A DNA stretch of 64,000 bases from an uncultured Ellagibacter sp. (GCA_934663775.1 CAKUKU010000004.1:1-64000), one strand, 5' to 3'; counted from the stretch's first letter, positions 17,135 through 26,025 are shown. The notes: generated by a model not told the origin, from the sequence alone. Numbers and translations: made by a program.

Positions 17135-18880
17135 ATGGAACTGCTAAGTGGAAACGAGGCCATCGCGCAGGGGGCCTGGGAAGCGGGCGCGCGTATCGGC
17201 GTCGCCTATCCGGGCACCCCTTCGACCGAGACGCTCGAGGCGTTCGCGAAGAAGGAGGGCGTCTACGCCGAGTGGTGCGTGAACGAGAAGGTCGCCGTCG
17301 AGGTGGGCTTGGGCGCGTCTGCGGGCGGCGCTCGCGTTCTGTCGACGATGAAGCACGTCGGCGTGAACGTCGCGGCGGACCCGCTGTTCACTTCCGCCTA
17401 TACGGGCGTCGGGGGAGGTTTCGTCGTGCTCGCGGCAGACGATCCCGGCATGTACTCCTCCCAAAACGAGCAGGATTCTCACTACTACGCCTGCGCGGCG
17501 CATATCCCGATGCTCGACCCGGCGGACTCCGCCGAGGCGCTCGCCTTCACGCGCGACGCCTTTGAGCTTTCCGAGCGCTTCGACGTTCCCTTCTTCATTC
17601 GCTCCTCAGTGCGCGTTTCCCATACGAAAACTCCCGTTGAAGTAGGTTCGCGAGTCGAGGTCGAACCAGCGCCTTACGAGAGCGACCCCGCGAAATGGGT
17701 GATGATGCCCGCATTCGCCAAACCGCGCCGCAAGGTGCAGCTCGAGCGCATCGAGGCGCTTTCCGAGTGGGCTGAGACATGCCCATATAATCGCATTTTC
17801 GAGCGAGGCGACAAGGTTGGCGTCGTATGCGCGGGTGCTGCGTCCCAGCATGTGCTCGAGGGTCTGCCCGACGCGTCGGTATTCAAGCTCGGGTGCACCT
17901 GGCCGCTTCCCGTGCGCGCGCTTCGCGCTTTCGCGGATAGCGTTGATGCGCTCTACGTCGTCGAGGAGGCGTCTACGTATCTGACCGACGCCGTGTCGGC
18001 TCTCGGCATCGACGTTTCGCCGTTCCCGTCGCCGCTGCCGCGCGACGGCGAGCTTTCGGTCGGGCTCGTTCGTGCGGCGTTCGGGATGCCCGAACCCGCC
18101 CATGCGTCTGCTCAAGCGGACGTTCCAGGCCGCCCGCCGGCATTGTGCCCGGGCTGCCCGCATCGTCTGGTGTTCAAGGAGCTCTCCCGCATAAAGGCAA
18201 TCGTCACAGGCGACATCGGCTGCTACACTTTAGGTGCCTTACCTCCCTTGTCCGCGATGGACACCTGCGTCGACATGGGCGCTTCCGTCTCCATGGCGCA
18301 CGGCTTCGAGCTTGCGCTTGCGGGGCGCGAGCATCGCCCGGTCGTCGCCGTGATCGGCGACTCCACGTTCGCGCATTCCGGCCTCTCCTCTCTCATCTCG
18401 ACGGTGTACAACAAGGGCGCGGGCACGGTGTGCATCCTCGACAACCGTACAACGGCGATGACGGGACGCCAGGGCAACCCGTTCAACGGCGAGACGCTGC
18501 AGCACCGCCCCTCGCGCGAGCTCGACATGGAAGGCGTGCTCGCGGCGCTTGGCATCGAGGACGTGCGCACGGTGAATCCCCATGATGCGAAAGCAGTCCG
18601 TCGGGCGCTCAAGGAGGCGACCGGCGCTGCCGACACGCTTTCGGTGATCGTGTTTAGGAGCCCGTGCGTGCTGCTTGAGCGTCATCGCGAGCCCGCCTTC
18701 GAGGTCACGGCGCAGTGCACCGCGTGTGGCGTATGCACCACGCTCGGCTGCCCCGCCATCGCCAAGGACGAGGCGACCGGCCAGGCGGTGATCGATTGCG
18801 AGCTGTGCATCGGCTGTGGCCAGTGCGCGCAGTACTGCGCTCGAGGGTTTATCGTTCAGGAGAAAGGCGGCATCCGATGA
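17135..18880 (+). CDS. iorA: Indolepyruvate ferredoxin oxidoreductase, alpha subunit
   Basis: Thiamine-diphosphate enzyme that oxidatively decarboxylates aryl pyruvates (indole-, phenyl-, hydroxyphenylpyruvate) to aryl-acetyl-CoA, reducing ferredoxin. The 581-residue protein starts MELLSGNEAIAQGAWEAG with the substrate-binding domain (AYPGTPSTET, TMKHVGVNVAADP), has the TPP/Mg2+ motif around GDIGCYTLG and VIGDSTFAHSG, and ends with two [4Fe-4S] motifs (CTACGVCTTLGCP and CELCIGCGQCAQYC). ATG 17135 with AGAGGG upstream is the correct start; the frame extends further upstream without a good site. It overlaps iorB by four bases (ATGA). Confidence 0.95.
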   Translation: MELLSGNEAIAQGAWEAGARIGVAYPGTPSTETLEAFAKKEGVYAEWCVNEKVAVEVGLGASAGGARVLSTMKHVGVNVAADPLFTSAYTGVGGGFVVLAADDPGMYSSQNEQDSHYYACAAHIPMLDPADSAEALAFTRDAFELSERFDVPFFIRSSVRVSHTKTPVEVGSRVEVEPAPYESDPAKWVMMPAFAKPRRKVQLERIEALSEWAETCPYNRIFERGDKVGVVCAGAASQHVLEGLPDASVFKLGCTWPLPVRALRAFADSVDALYVVEEASTYLTDAVSALGIDVSPFPSPLPRDGELSVGLVRAAFGMPEPAHASAQADVPGRPPALCPGCPHRLVFKELSRIKAIVTGDIGCYTLGALPPLSAMDTCVDMGASVSMAHGFELALAGREHRPVVAVIGDSTFAHSGLSSLISTVYNKGAGTVCILDNRTTAMTGRQGNPFNGETLQHRPSRELDMEGVLAALGIEDVRTVNPHDAKAVRRALKEATGAADTLSVIVFRSPCVLLERHREPAFEVTAQCTACGVCTTLGCPAIAKDEATGQAVIDCELCIGCGQCAQYCARGFIVQEKGGIR

Positions 18881-19458
18881 GCGCAGAAACGAAGACCGTT
18901 GTTCTTTGCGGCGTCGGCGGACAGGGAACCATTCTCGCCGCCGATTTGCTCGCTCGTGCCGCGCAGGCAAGCGGGCTTGATGTGAAGGTGTCTGAAATCC
19001 ACGGCATGGCCCAGCGCGGCGGCGCCGTGACGACCGTCGTGCGCTTCGGCGAGAAGGTTCAGTCCATGGTCGCCGACCTGGGCTGCGCCGACTGCGTCGT
19101 CTCGTTCGAGACCACCGAGGCGCTTCGCAACCTGCCTTTCGTGCGCGAGGGCGGAAGCCTTTTCGTCAACGATGAGTCGATAAAGCCGCTTCCCGTCGCC
19201 ACGGGTCGCGCCTCCATGCCCGAGCACGCGCGCGAGCGCCTGATCGATGCGGGTGCCGTGCTCATCCCCGCAACCGATCTCGCCCGCAAGGCGGGTACGG
19301 CGAAGGCCGCCAACGTCGTCTTGCTTGGCGCGCTCTCCCGCGCGCTCGGCTTCTCGACCGAGGTGTGGAACCAGGTGATTGCCGCCCGCGTTCCCGAGAA
19401 GTATCTCGACGTCAATCTCGAGGCGTTTAAGCTGGGCGCCTCGTTTTCCGCGGAATAA
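18877..19458 (+). CDS. iorB: Indolepyruvate ferredoxin oxidoreductase, beta subunit
   Basis: Gamma-domain partner of IorA, needed for the active complex and CoA-dependent chemistry. The 193-residue protein has the family start VVLCGVGGQGTILAADLLA and the segment SEIHGMAQRGGAVTTVVRFG. ATG 18877 overlaps the iorA stop in ATGA, so the two are translationally coupled. Length and motifs are normal. Confidence 0.95.
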   Translation: MSAETKTVVLCGVGGQGTILAADLLARAAQASGLDVKVSEIHGMAQRGGAVTTVVRFGEKVQSMVADLGCADCVVSFETTEALRNLPFVREGGSLFVNDESIKPLPVATGRASMPEHARERLIDAGAVLIPATDLARKAGTAKAANVVLLGALSRALGFSTEVWNQVIAARVPEKYLDVNLEAFKLGASFSAE

Positions 19459-19476
19459 GCGACAAGGAGTCTTCCC

Positions 19477-19899
19477 ATGAGCGTTTCCCAGATCAGCGTT
19501 TTCATCGAAAGCGAACCGGGCCATCTCGTGCGCGTGCTCAATTCGTTCGTCGAGGCGGGCATCAACGTTCGCGGCTACAGCGCATCGGACACCGGCGACT
19601 ACGGAATCGTGCGTTTCATCGTCGACGACCCGGACAAGGCGCTATCGGTGCTCCATGAGCAAAACGCCGCCGCCACGAAGTCGGAGGTTCTCGTCCTTCG
19701 CCTGGAGGACAAGCCCGGCGAGCTCGCGCGCGTCATGGCCGTCATTGCCGACTGCCATATCAACGTGACGTATAGCTATTCGCTGATCAGCACGTATATC
19801 GTCCTCTCGGTGAAAGACGTCGCTGCCGCCGAGAGGTTGCTTGAAAGCGAGCCCGTGGAGCTTCTAGGGCAGGATGACCTTGCGCACCTCGTTGCGTAA
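19477..19899 (+). CDS. Tandem ACT-domain protein, second copy
   Basis: A 140-residue protein with two ACT-like units: residues 1-65 (SQISVFIESEPGHLVRVLNS, then EAGINVRGYSASDTGDYG) and 72-140 (VLRLEDKPGELARVMAVIA). It is plainly the same kind of protein as the one at 14781-15212, which begins ISQLTVFLENDKG. Sitting between iorB and a second paaK it probably senses an aromatic amino acid or its keto-acid; that is inference. AAGGAG precedes the start. Confidence 0.87.
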   Translation: MSVSQISVFIESEPGHLVRVLNSFVEAGINVRGYSASDTGDYGIVRFIVDDPDKALSVLHEQNAAATKSEVLVLRLEDKPGELARVMAVIADCHINVTYSYSLISTYIVLSVKDVAAAERLLESEPVELLGQDDLAHLVA

Positions 19900-19923
19900 A
19901 AGCTTAAGAAAGTTGAGTAAATC

Positions 19924-21309
19924 GTGAACTGCATCGCTCAAGAGACGTTCGATCCCTCGATGAAAGGCGCCGCCCTGAAGGCAGCCTCCGAAGGGAATTT
20001 CGATGTACTTCCCATGTTCGACCGCGCAATGGAAACCTCGAGCCGCGAGCGTATCCGCGCCATCCAGCTCGAGAAGCTCATCGCGCAGGTAGCTTACACC
20101 TACGAGCACGTCGCGTGGTATCGCGACAAGATGGACGAGATGGGCGTGTCGCCTGCCGACATCAAGACGCTCGAAGACGTGCGCAAGCTGCCCTTCACCG
20201 ACAAGACCGCCCTGCGCGACACCTTCCCGTACGGCCTTTTCGCCCAGCCGCTCGGCAAAATCGTGGAAATGCACGCATCTTCGGGCACGACGGGCAAGCC
20301 GATCGTCGTCGGCTACACGGAGCACGACATGCAGGTTTGGAGCGAGTGCATTGCCCGCTTGGCGAGCATGGCGGGGGTTGTTCCCGGCGATCGCGTGCAG
20401 ATGGCGTTCGGCTACGGCATGTTCACGGGCGGCTTCGGTCTGCATTACGGTTGCATGAAGCTCGGCTGCACGATGATTCCCGCTGGTTCGGGCAACACCG
20501 AGCGCCATATCCAGATGATTCAAGATTACGGTACTACTGTGCTCATCGCGACGCCCACCTATGCGCTCCATATCTGCGAGGTTGGCGAGCGCATGGGCTT
20601 CGATTGGTCGAAGTCGACCCTTCGCGTGGGCCTGTTCGGCGGCGAGCCCTGCCCGCCTGCGCTTAAGGCCGAAATCGAGAGTCGCATGCACATCGTTTGC
20701 ACCGACAACTACGGGTTGACCGAGGTCATGGGCCCGGGTGTATCCGGGGAATGCCTGGCTGAGCGCGACATGCAGCATATCGCCGAGGATCACTTCCTCT
20801 GGGAGGTCGTCGACCCTGTGACCGGTGAGCCGGTTCCCGAAGGCGAGATGGGCGAGCTTGTCTTGACGCCGCTCGATAAAGAGGGCATTCCAGTGCTGCG
20901 TTACCGCACGCATGATCTCACGCGAGTCGTCACCGAGAAGTGCCGTTGCGGCCGCACGCACGCGCGCATGCAGAAGGTTCGCTCCCGCTGCGACGACATG
21001 CTCATTATTCGCGGGACGAACGTGTTCCCGAGCCAGGTGGAAGACGTGCTCGCAGGCATCGACGGGGTCACGCCGCATTATTTCATCGTCGTGGACAACG
21101 AGACGGGGCTCGACCGCATGACCGTTCACGTCGAGCTCAACCCCGAGGCGTTCAGCGATTCGTTCGAGGAGATGGACAATTTCCGCAAGATGATCGCCGA
21201 CAAGCTCAAGGGCACGCTGCTTGTCGGCGTGAAGGTGAAGCTTGTCGAGCCGGGCGGCATCGAGCGCACGACTGGCAAGGCGAAACACGTGAAAGACCTG
21301 CGTAAATAG
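19924..21309 (+). CDS. paaK: Phenylacetate-CoA ligase (AMP-forming), copy 2
   Basis: Second arylacetate-CoA ligase with the same motifs: HASSGTTGKPIVVGY, YGMFTGGFGLHYG, DNYGLTEVMGPGV, YRTHDLTR and IRGTNVFPSQVE. It is clearly diverged from copy 1, so the two may prefer different aryl acids. It carries about 30 extra N-terminal residues before MFDRAMETSSRERIRAIQ; the GTG at 19924 has only a weak ribosome site and an internal start such as ATG 19960 or 20014 is possible. Gene order ACT-paaK here mirrors paaK-ACT upstream. Confidence 0.92.
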   Translation: MNCIAQETFDPSMKGAALKAASEGNFDVLPMFDRAMETSSRERIRAIQLEKLIAQVAYTYEHVAWYRDKMDEMGVSPADIKTLEDVRKLPFTDKTALRDTFPYGLFAQPLGKIVEMHASSGTTGKPIVVGYTEHDMQVWSECIARLASMAGVVPGDRVQMAFGYGMFTGGFGLHYGCMKLGCTMIPAGSGNTERHIQMIQDYGTTVLIATPTYALHICEVGERMGFDWSKSTLRVGLFGGEPCPPALKAEIESRMHIVCTDNYGLTEVMGPGVSGECLAERDMQHIAEDHFLWEVVDPVTGEPVPEGEMGELVLTPLDKEGIPVLRYRTHDLTRVVTEKCRCGRTHARMQKVRSRCDDMLIIRGTNVFPSQVEDVLAGIDGVTPHYFIVVDNETGLDRMTVHVELNPEAFSDSFEEMDNFRKMIADKLKGTLLVGVKVKLVEPGGIERTTGKAKHVKDLRK

Positions 21310-21329
21310 CTTATCGGATTGGCTTTTTG

Positions 21330-21363
21330 CGATGCCGGCGTCGTGTGCTGCCGGCATCGTTTC
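21330..21363 (+). terminator. Probable terminator after the aromatic-acid cluster
   Basis: A perfect 10-bp stem CGATGCCGGC (21330-21339) / GCCGGCATCG (21350-21359) with a 10-base loop, followed by TTTCG. The U-tract is short, so termination strength is uncertain. It lies 20 bases past the second paaK. Confidence 0.6.
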
Positions 21364-21416
21364 GCTCAGCGTGCGAACGGGCGCGCCTTCGGCTTTCATG
21401 GGAAGGGGAGTGGGCC

Positions 21417-22334
21417 GTGGAATCTCGGGTCGTCGGGCGTTTCGCCCCTTCGCCGACCGGACGAATGCATGCGGGGAACATCTACGCGGCCCTCGTGGCA
21501 TGGCTCGTTGCGAAATCCCAAGGCGGCGAGATTGTTCTGCGCATCGAGGATTTGGATCGCGAGCGCTCGAAGCCGCAGTTCATCGATGCGGTGCAGCGGG
21601 ATTTCGAGATGCTTGGCTTGACCTGGGATAAGGGCCCTTTCTTCCAACATGACAGAGACGAGGCTTACGCGCTCGCGTTCGAGAAGCTTCAAGAAGCGGG
21701 GCTCGTGTATTCGTGTTATTGCACGAGGGCCGACCTCCATGCGGCTTCGGCGCCTCATCGGGGGGAGAAACTCGTCTATCCCGGGACTTGCCGCACTTTG
21801 AGCGCTTTCGAGCGCGCCGCGAAGGAGGCGGCCGGTCGCACGCCTGCAATGCGTCTGCGGGTTCCCGACGAGAGTATCGCATTTCTCGATATCGTGCAGG
21901 GATCTTACGAGCAGAATCTCGAACGCGATTGCGGCGATTTCCTCATTAGGCGCTCTGACCAGGCGTTTGCCTATCAGCTTGCCGTCGTCGTCGACGATGC
22001 CGCACAAGGCGTCACGAGCGTGATTCGCGGGGTCGACCTTCTCTGCTCAACGCCGCAGCAGATTTACCTTCAGGATTTGCTCGGCCTGCCTCATCCGACC
22101 TACGGCCATATCCCGCTTCTCGTCGCCGAGCGCGACAGGCGTCTCTCGAAGCGTGACCACGATGCGGCGCTCGATACGCTGCTTGCTCGTTTCGGGTCGC
22201 CTGAGGCGATAATCGGGCATATCGCGGGGCTTGTGGGCATAGCACCCACAATGGATCCCGCGACCCCCGAGCAGCTTCTTTCTTACTTCTCGCTTGAGAA
22301 CCTTCATGATAAAATTCAAATTGCTTGGAAGTGA
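21417..22334 (+). CDS. gluQ: Glutamyl-Q tRNA(Asp) synthetase
   Basis: Shortened GluRS paralogue that attaches glutamate to the queuosine of tRNA-Asp. The HIGH-like motif is in APSPTGRMHAGN, the KMSKS-like motif is RLSKRDHD, and zinc ligands appear as CYCTRADL and YPGTCR. At about 305 residues it lacks the anticodon-binding domain of true GltX (about 470-500 residues), which decides the call. GTG 21417 follows GGAAGGGG at proper spacing; the frame is open to 21327 but that stretch is unlike the family. A discriminating GltX is excluded by length. Confidence 0.86.
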   Translation: MESRVVGRFAPSPTGRMHAGNIYAALVAWLVAKSQGGEIVLRIEDLDRERSKPQFIDAVQRDFEMLGLTWDKGPFFQHDRDEAYALAFEKLQEAGLVYSCYCTRADLHAASAPHRGEKLVYPGTCRTLSAFERAAKEAAGRTPAMRLRVPDESIAFLDIVQGSYEQNLERDCGDFLIRRSDQAFAYQLAVVVDDAAQGVTSVIRGVDLLCSTPQQIYLQDLLGLPHPTYGHIPLLVAERDRRLSKRDHDAALDTLLARFGSPEAIIGHIAGLVGIAPTMDPATPEQLLSYFSLENLHDKIQIAWK

Positions 22335-22394
22335 GAAACCGACCGAAAAGGGGACAGGCGATGTCCCTTCGTCATATGAAAGAGGGGTTTCATC

Positions 22395-22841
22395 ATGGGT
22401 TATTCTAAGATTCTCGTTGGGTACGATTGCTCCGATGCCGCGAACCGCGCGCTTTCGGATGCCTACGAGCTCGTCGACCATGGATTAGCCGACGGTCTCG
22501 TTATCGCCACAGTTACCGATTTGGCGCGCACGGGGGATCCGGCGTTCAATGCGGCGGCGCGTGCGGCGGGCGTCCTGCTCACTTCAATCGGCGACGAGGA
22601 GGAGGCGCTTGACAACTTGCAGCGCAACGTCGCCGCCAAGATCGTAGGGCACGAGGATGTCACTTCGCTTCGCGTTGCCTTCGGCAAGCCCCATGAACTC
22701 TTGCTTTCAATCGCGAAATCGGAGGGCTGCGGCCTTATCGTCATGGGAAACCGCGGACTCGGCGCCGTCAGGGCAATGCTCGGCAGCGTGAGCGCAGCCG
22801 TTGTCCGCGAATCGGAGATTCCCGTCCTCATCACGAAATAG
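22395..22841 (+). CDS. Universal stress protein family protein
   Basis: A 148-residue single UspA-type domain: ILVGYDCSD near the N-terminus and the nucleotide-binding signature G-x2-G-x9-G-S seen in GNRGLGAVRAMLGSVS, ending PVLITK. The motif predicts an ATP-binding member. Role is generic (stress or starvation). AGAGGGG lies nine bases before the ATG. Confidence 0.9.
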   Translation: MGYSKILVGYDCSDAANRALSDAYELVDHGLADGLVIATVTDLARTGDPAFNAAARAAGVLLTSIGDEEEALDNLQRNVAAKIVGHEDVTSLRVAFGKPHELLLSIAKSEGCGLIVMGNRGLGAVRAMLGSVSAAVVRESEIPVLITK

Positions 22842-22880
22842 GCCCGTCCGTGCACTTTGTTTAGGAAGCTAATGATTCAG

Positions 22881-22922
22881 CCCCGCGCCCGCGAGCTTCG
22901 GCTTTGCAGGCGCGGGGTTGTT
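22881..22922. terminator. Hairpin between convergent usp and menA
   Basis: Inverted repeat CCCCGCGCC (22881-22889) / GGCGCGGGG (22909-22917) in the gap between two converging genes, followed on the plus strand by TTGTTCT. Position is right for a shared terminator; the U-tract is weak in both directions. Confidence 0.55.
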
Positions 22923-23903
22923 CTATACGGTAAGCGAGATGGCGCTGCTCGCGAGAATCGACGCCGCGTAGAAGGCACCGAGCGCGATGTTCGCGCTGCA
23001 GATCTGACCCATCGCGCCGACGCGCGTCATGGGGGCGAGAGGGTTCTTCAGCAGGGCCTTGAGCAGGGGATAGGACGCGAGGATGCCGAATGGCAGAACA
23101 ATCGTGCCGCCGGGAAAGCGCAGCACGATGATAAGCGTGATCGCCGCAACCCATACGTACACGAGCGCGTGATAGAGCTTTCGCGCGTTCTTTCGCCCGA
23201 GCTTCGTCGGCAGGGTGTGGCGCGCAGCCTCGATGTCCTTTTCGATGTCGCAGGTGTTGTTCGTCATCATGATGAGCCCGATTCCGATGATCGTTGGAAT
23301 CGACCACAGCAACACGAAGAAATCGAGCGTTCCCGTGAGCGCCTGGTAGCAGGCGAGGGGAATGAGCCCGCCCATGATGATTCCGCTCACCGCTTCACCG
23401 ATGGGCAGATACGAGATGGGGGTTTTGCCTGCCGAGTAGAGGACGACGATTGCGGCGCCGATGATTCCAAGCACGAGTGGGATCAATCCTGCCTGGTAGA
23501 TTACGTACGCGCCGAGCATAAAGGCGACCACGAGCAGGCCGACGGCAAGGCGAAGCGCCGATTTCGGGTTCACGTTGTTGTATACGAGCACGGCGTCGGT
23601 GGGGTCGACGTCGTCGTCTTTGCTGTCCGACCCCTTTACGTAATCGTAGTAGTCGTTGAACGTGTTCACCGACGCCTGCATGAGGATGCAGATGACTAAA
23701 AGGATGCAAACCATCACTGCGGACAGCGGGCTGCCATTTGCCGCAGCGCAGCAGGTTGCGATGAGCACGGGCAGTATCGCTGCAGGCCAAGTATGAGGTG
23801 CTGCCAGTTCTATGGCCATTTTGACGGTGAAGTGCTCGAAGTTTTGCGTTGCTTGGGTTGTTTTCGGGTCAGTCATTTGTTCGAATATATCCTTCTGCAG
23901 CAT
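22923..23903 (-). CDS. menA: 1,4-dihydroxy-2-naphthoate polyprenyltransferase
   Basis: UbiA-family membrane prenyltransferase making demethylmenaquinone from DHNA and a polyprenyl diphosphate. The protein has about eight hydrophobic helices, the first Asp-rich motif NDYYDYVKGSDS and the second one NNTCDIEKDIEAARHTLP; this spacing and KTPISY(L) are MenA-like. An ATG at 23876 (MTDPKTTQ) is an alternative start. Other men genes are not in the window, but a hotdog thioesterase is divergently transcribed next door. Confidence 0.9.
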   Translation of the reverse strand: MLQKDIFEQMTDPKTTQATQNFEHFTVKMAIELAAPHTWPAAILPVLIATCCAAANGSPLSAVMVCILLVICILMQASVNTFNDYYDYVKGSDSKDDDVDPTDAVLVYNNVNPKSALRLAVGLLVVAFMLGAYVIYQAGLIPLVLGIIGAAIVVLYSAGKTPISYLPIGEAVSGIIMGGLIPLACYQALTGTLDFFVLLWSIPTIIGIGLIMMTNNTCDIEKDIEAARHTLPTKLGRKNARKLYHALVYVWVAAITLIIVLRFPGGTIVLPFGILASYPLLKALLKNPLAPMTRVGAMGQICSANIALGAFYAASILASSAISLTV

Positions 23904-23969
23904 GATGTGCGGCCTGATGCGCTAGTATGCAAGGGAATATTGTAGCGTTTTTTGGAGGTCGTGCCCGAC

Positions 23970-24413
23970 ATGCGTATGAGCGTTCCCATTAACATCCGCT
24001 ACGGCGAGACCGACATGATGGGCGTTGTCTATCATGCCAACTATATCCTGTATTTCGAGGATGCGCGCGAGAAGTATCTCAAGGCGCTGGGTTTTCCCTA
24101 TTCGGATTTGGAGGCGAAAGGCCTCATCTCGCCCGTTCTTCACGTTGAATGCGATTACGGGGAGTCGATTCGCTATGGGGACAAGGTCGTCGTGGAGCTT
24201 GCCGTCACCGCGCTCAAGCCGACGAAGGTGCAGTTTCGCTATCGAGTGTTCGATGGGGAAGAGGTCGATTTCGATGTGGCGAAGCCGTTTGCGACGGGGA
24301 TGAGCGAGCATTGTCTCATTCGACGCGATGATTTCAAGCCGGTAAGCATGAAGAAGGCGGTTCCAGAGCTTTATGAACGCTACAAAGCAGCGCTCGAGCC
24401 AGATTTTCAATGA
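23970..24413 (+). CDS. Hotdog-fold acyl-CoA thioesterase (YbgC/FcbC type)
   Basis: A 147-residue 4HBT-family thioesterase. The catalytic signature is YGETDMMGVVYHANYILYFE, with the active-site Asp in ETDMMG and HANY next to it. ATG 23970 is chosen because TTTTGGAGG is upstream; a TTG at 23952 would contain the ribosome site itself. Divergent from menA with only about 66 bases between, which hints at a DHNA-CoA thioesterase (MenI-like) role; this is inference, and substrate cannot be read from the motif. Confidence 0.85.
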   Translation: MRMSVPINIRYGETDMMGVVYHANYILYFEDAREKYLKALGFPYSDLEAKGLISPVLHVECDYGESIRYGDKVVVELAVTALKPTKVQFRYRVFDGEEVDFDVAKPFATGMSEHCLIRRDDFKPVSMKKAVPELYERYKAALEPDFQ

Positions 24414-24446
24414 GAATAACGGCAACGTTCGAAAGGGAGATTTCTC

Positions 24447-25343
24447 ATGATTGAACTCGATGATTCCAAGACGCTCTTTTCCTTTGACAGGGATTTGGAG
24501 CCAGTGCTGAAGGTGCCATCAGGAGAAACGGTGCGCATCCGCACGAAGGACTGCTTCGGCAACCAACTGCAAGGCCCCGAAGATCAACTGAGCGAAATCG
24601 ACTGGGAAGCGATCAACCCTGCCACGGGCCCGATTTATGTCGAAGGCGCTGTTGCGGGCGGCACGCTGAAGGTTCATATTGACGACATCGAGCTCGATGA
24701 GCAGACGAGCTCTTGCACCGGAAAAGACGAAGGGGTTTGCGGCGACCGCTTCAGTGACTGGGCGACGCATTTCTGCAAGGTCGAGGACGGCAAGGTCGTG
24801 TGGGACGAGCGCCTGAGCATCCCGGTTGCCCCGATGATCGGCGTCATCGGTGTTGCCCCCGAAGGCGAGCCGGTCAACTGCGGAACGCCGGGCAAGCATG
24901 GCGGAAACATGGATAATGCCGCTATTTCTGCAGGTGCCACCCTGTATTTTCCCGTTGCCGTCGACGGTGCGCTGTTCGGGTGCGGCGACATGCATGCTGT
25001 CATGGGCGATGGCGAGGTGAGCGTGTCGGGCGCGGAGGTTGCCGGCTATGCAACGGTGACGCTGACCGCGTTGCCCGAGCTTTCGGTCCCGAACCCTCTG
25101 ATTGAGAACGATACGCATCTCGGCATCATCGTTTCCGCCGAATCGCTCGACAAGGCTGCCGAGATCGCGGTTCAGCAGATGGTCGACCTGCTTACGTCGC
25201 ACACCAACGAATCGGAAGCTGACCTGGTCATGCTGCTGTCGCTTGTCGCTGACGTGCGGGTGTGCCAGATGGTTGACCCGCAAAAGACCGTTCGCTTCAT
25301 GGTGCCGAAATACGTCCTCGAAGCGATCGGCTTCGCACTCTAA
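24447..25343 (+). CDS. Acetamidase/formamidase family protein
   Basis: A 298-residue FmdA/AmdA-family hydrolase predicted to release ammonia from short amides. Family segments are GPIYVEGAVAGGTLKVHIDD, GKHGGNMDNAAISAGATLYFPV and GALFGCGDMHAVMGDGEVS. Length is typical for the compact bacterial form. It starts 33 bases after the thioesterase gene with a GGGAG ribosome site, so the two may share a transcript. Natural substrate unknown. Confidence 0.9.
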   Translation: MIELDDSKTLFSFDRDLEPVLKVPSGETVRIRTKDCFGNQLQGPEDQLSEIDWEAINPATGPIYVEGAVAGGTLKVHIDDIELDEQTSSCTGKDEGVCGDRFSDWATHFCKVEDGKVVWDERLSIPVAPMIGVIGVAPEGEPVNCGTPGKHGGNMDNAAISAGATLYFPVAVDGALFGCGDMHAVMGDGEVSVSGAEVAGYATVTLTALPELSVPNPLIENDTHLGIIVSAESLDKAAEIAVQQMVDLLTSHTNESEADLVMLLSLVADVRVCQMVDPQKTVRFMVPKYVLEAIGFAL

Positions 25344-25359
25344 GTGATTCGAATTTCAG

Positions 25360-25395
25360 CCTCCCGCCTTCGAGGTAGTATTCGAAGGCGGGAGG
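25360..25395 (+). terminator. Strong hairpin after the amidase gene, no U-tract
   Basis: Perfect 14-bp inverted repeat CCTCCCGCCTTCGA (25360-25373) / TCGAAGGCGGGAGG (25382-25395) with an 8-base loop, 17 bases past the stop. No T-run follows on either strand (AGTAATGC after it), so it would be an I-shaped, U-less terminator at best. The remaining bases to 25514 hold only short CCTGGTT repeats. Confidence 0.5.
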
Positions 25396-25514
25396 AGTAA
25401 TGCAAATACGTTACGCTAGCTAAGATTCCTTCCTTACCCTGGTTCCTGGTTGACCTGGTTGGGGATAGTAATACAAATGTACGATTTAAATTGACATAAC
25501 GTCTATTATCGAGT

Positions 25515-25910
25515 TTATCCCCATGTCGATGTTGCCGAGCCGGCGGCGCCTGCTGCGCTGCCGCCAAGAAGCGTTTGGAGGTCTCCCGTGCTCATTGCTT
25601 CCATCAGCGTGGGTAAAACAATGGCAACTGAGATCGCATTAAGAACAAGCGCAATCACAGAGATGACCAAAGCGACGGCTCCAGGCTTCGCTGCCTGCAT
25701 AACGGTTTGGACGAACTGATCGTCTCGGGGTTCCATCCTGATAAGCTTGTTGATTCGCGATCGCGCGATAATCGCGCAGATAAGCGCTGCCGTGCTTAGA
25801 GCGACGCCGCCGATGATGAGCGATACGAGAGCCGCAATATTCGCAAATGTGATGAGCTTCTTCGTCGATGCGAGCTTTTGCTCTCTCTCTTCGTTGTGTC
25901 CCAATTTCAA
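25515..25910 (-). CDS. Small two-helix membrane protein of unknown function
   Basis: I do not recognise this family. The 131-residue product has a charged N-terminus (HNEEREQKLASTKK), two long hydrophobic stretches (about residues 20-48 and 75-103), a basic loop between them (ARSRINKLIRMEPRDDQ) and a Gly/Ala/Ser-rich C-terminus. The start is TTG at 25910, or TTG 25904 which is better spaced from AAGG. It is not overlapped by another gene and points toward the amidase gene. The 115 bases between it and dut contain no clear promoter. Could be a membrane regulator or scaffold; no function can be assigned. Confidence 0.6.
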   Translation of the reverse strand: MKLGHNEEREQKLASTKKLITFANIAALVSLIIGGVALSTAALICAIIARSRINKLIRMEPRDDQFVQTVMQAAKPGAVALVISVIALVLNAISVAIVLPTLMEAMSTGDLQTLLGGSAAGAAGSATSTWG

Positions 25911-26025
25911 CCTTGTCTTGTGATGGCTGCTGCCCGTTATTCTCGAAATGCTGAAGTTCGATTTCTGGTCTATTTCCAGTACAGTTTACGGCGAAGCCTA
26001 CAGTTGGCGAATCCTTGTGAAATCG

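Noticed and set aside
19864..21501. Minus-strand open frame (545 codons) opposite the second paaK
   Set aside because: The plus strand encodes all PaaK motifs; the antisense frame has none.
25435..25465. Three CCTGGTT direct repeats after the amidase gene
   Set aside because: Too few and too short for CRISPR or iteron function; likely chance.
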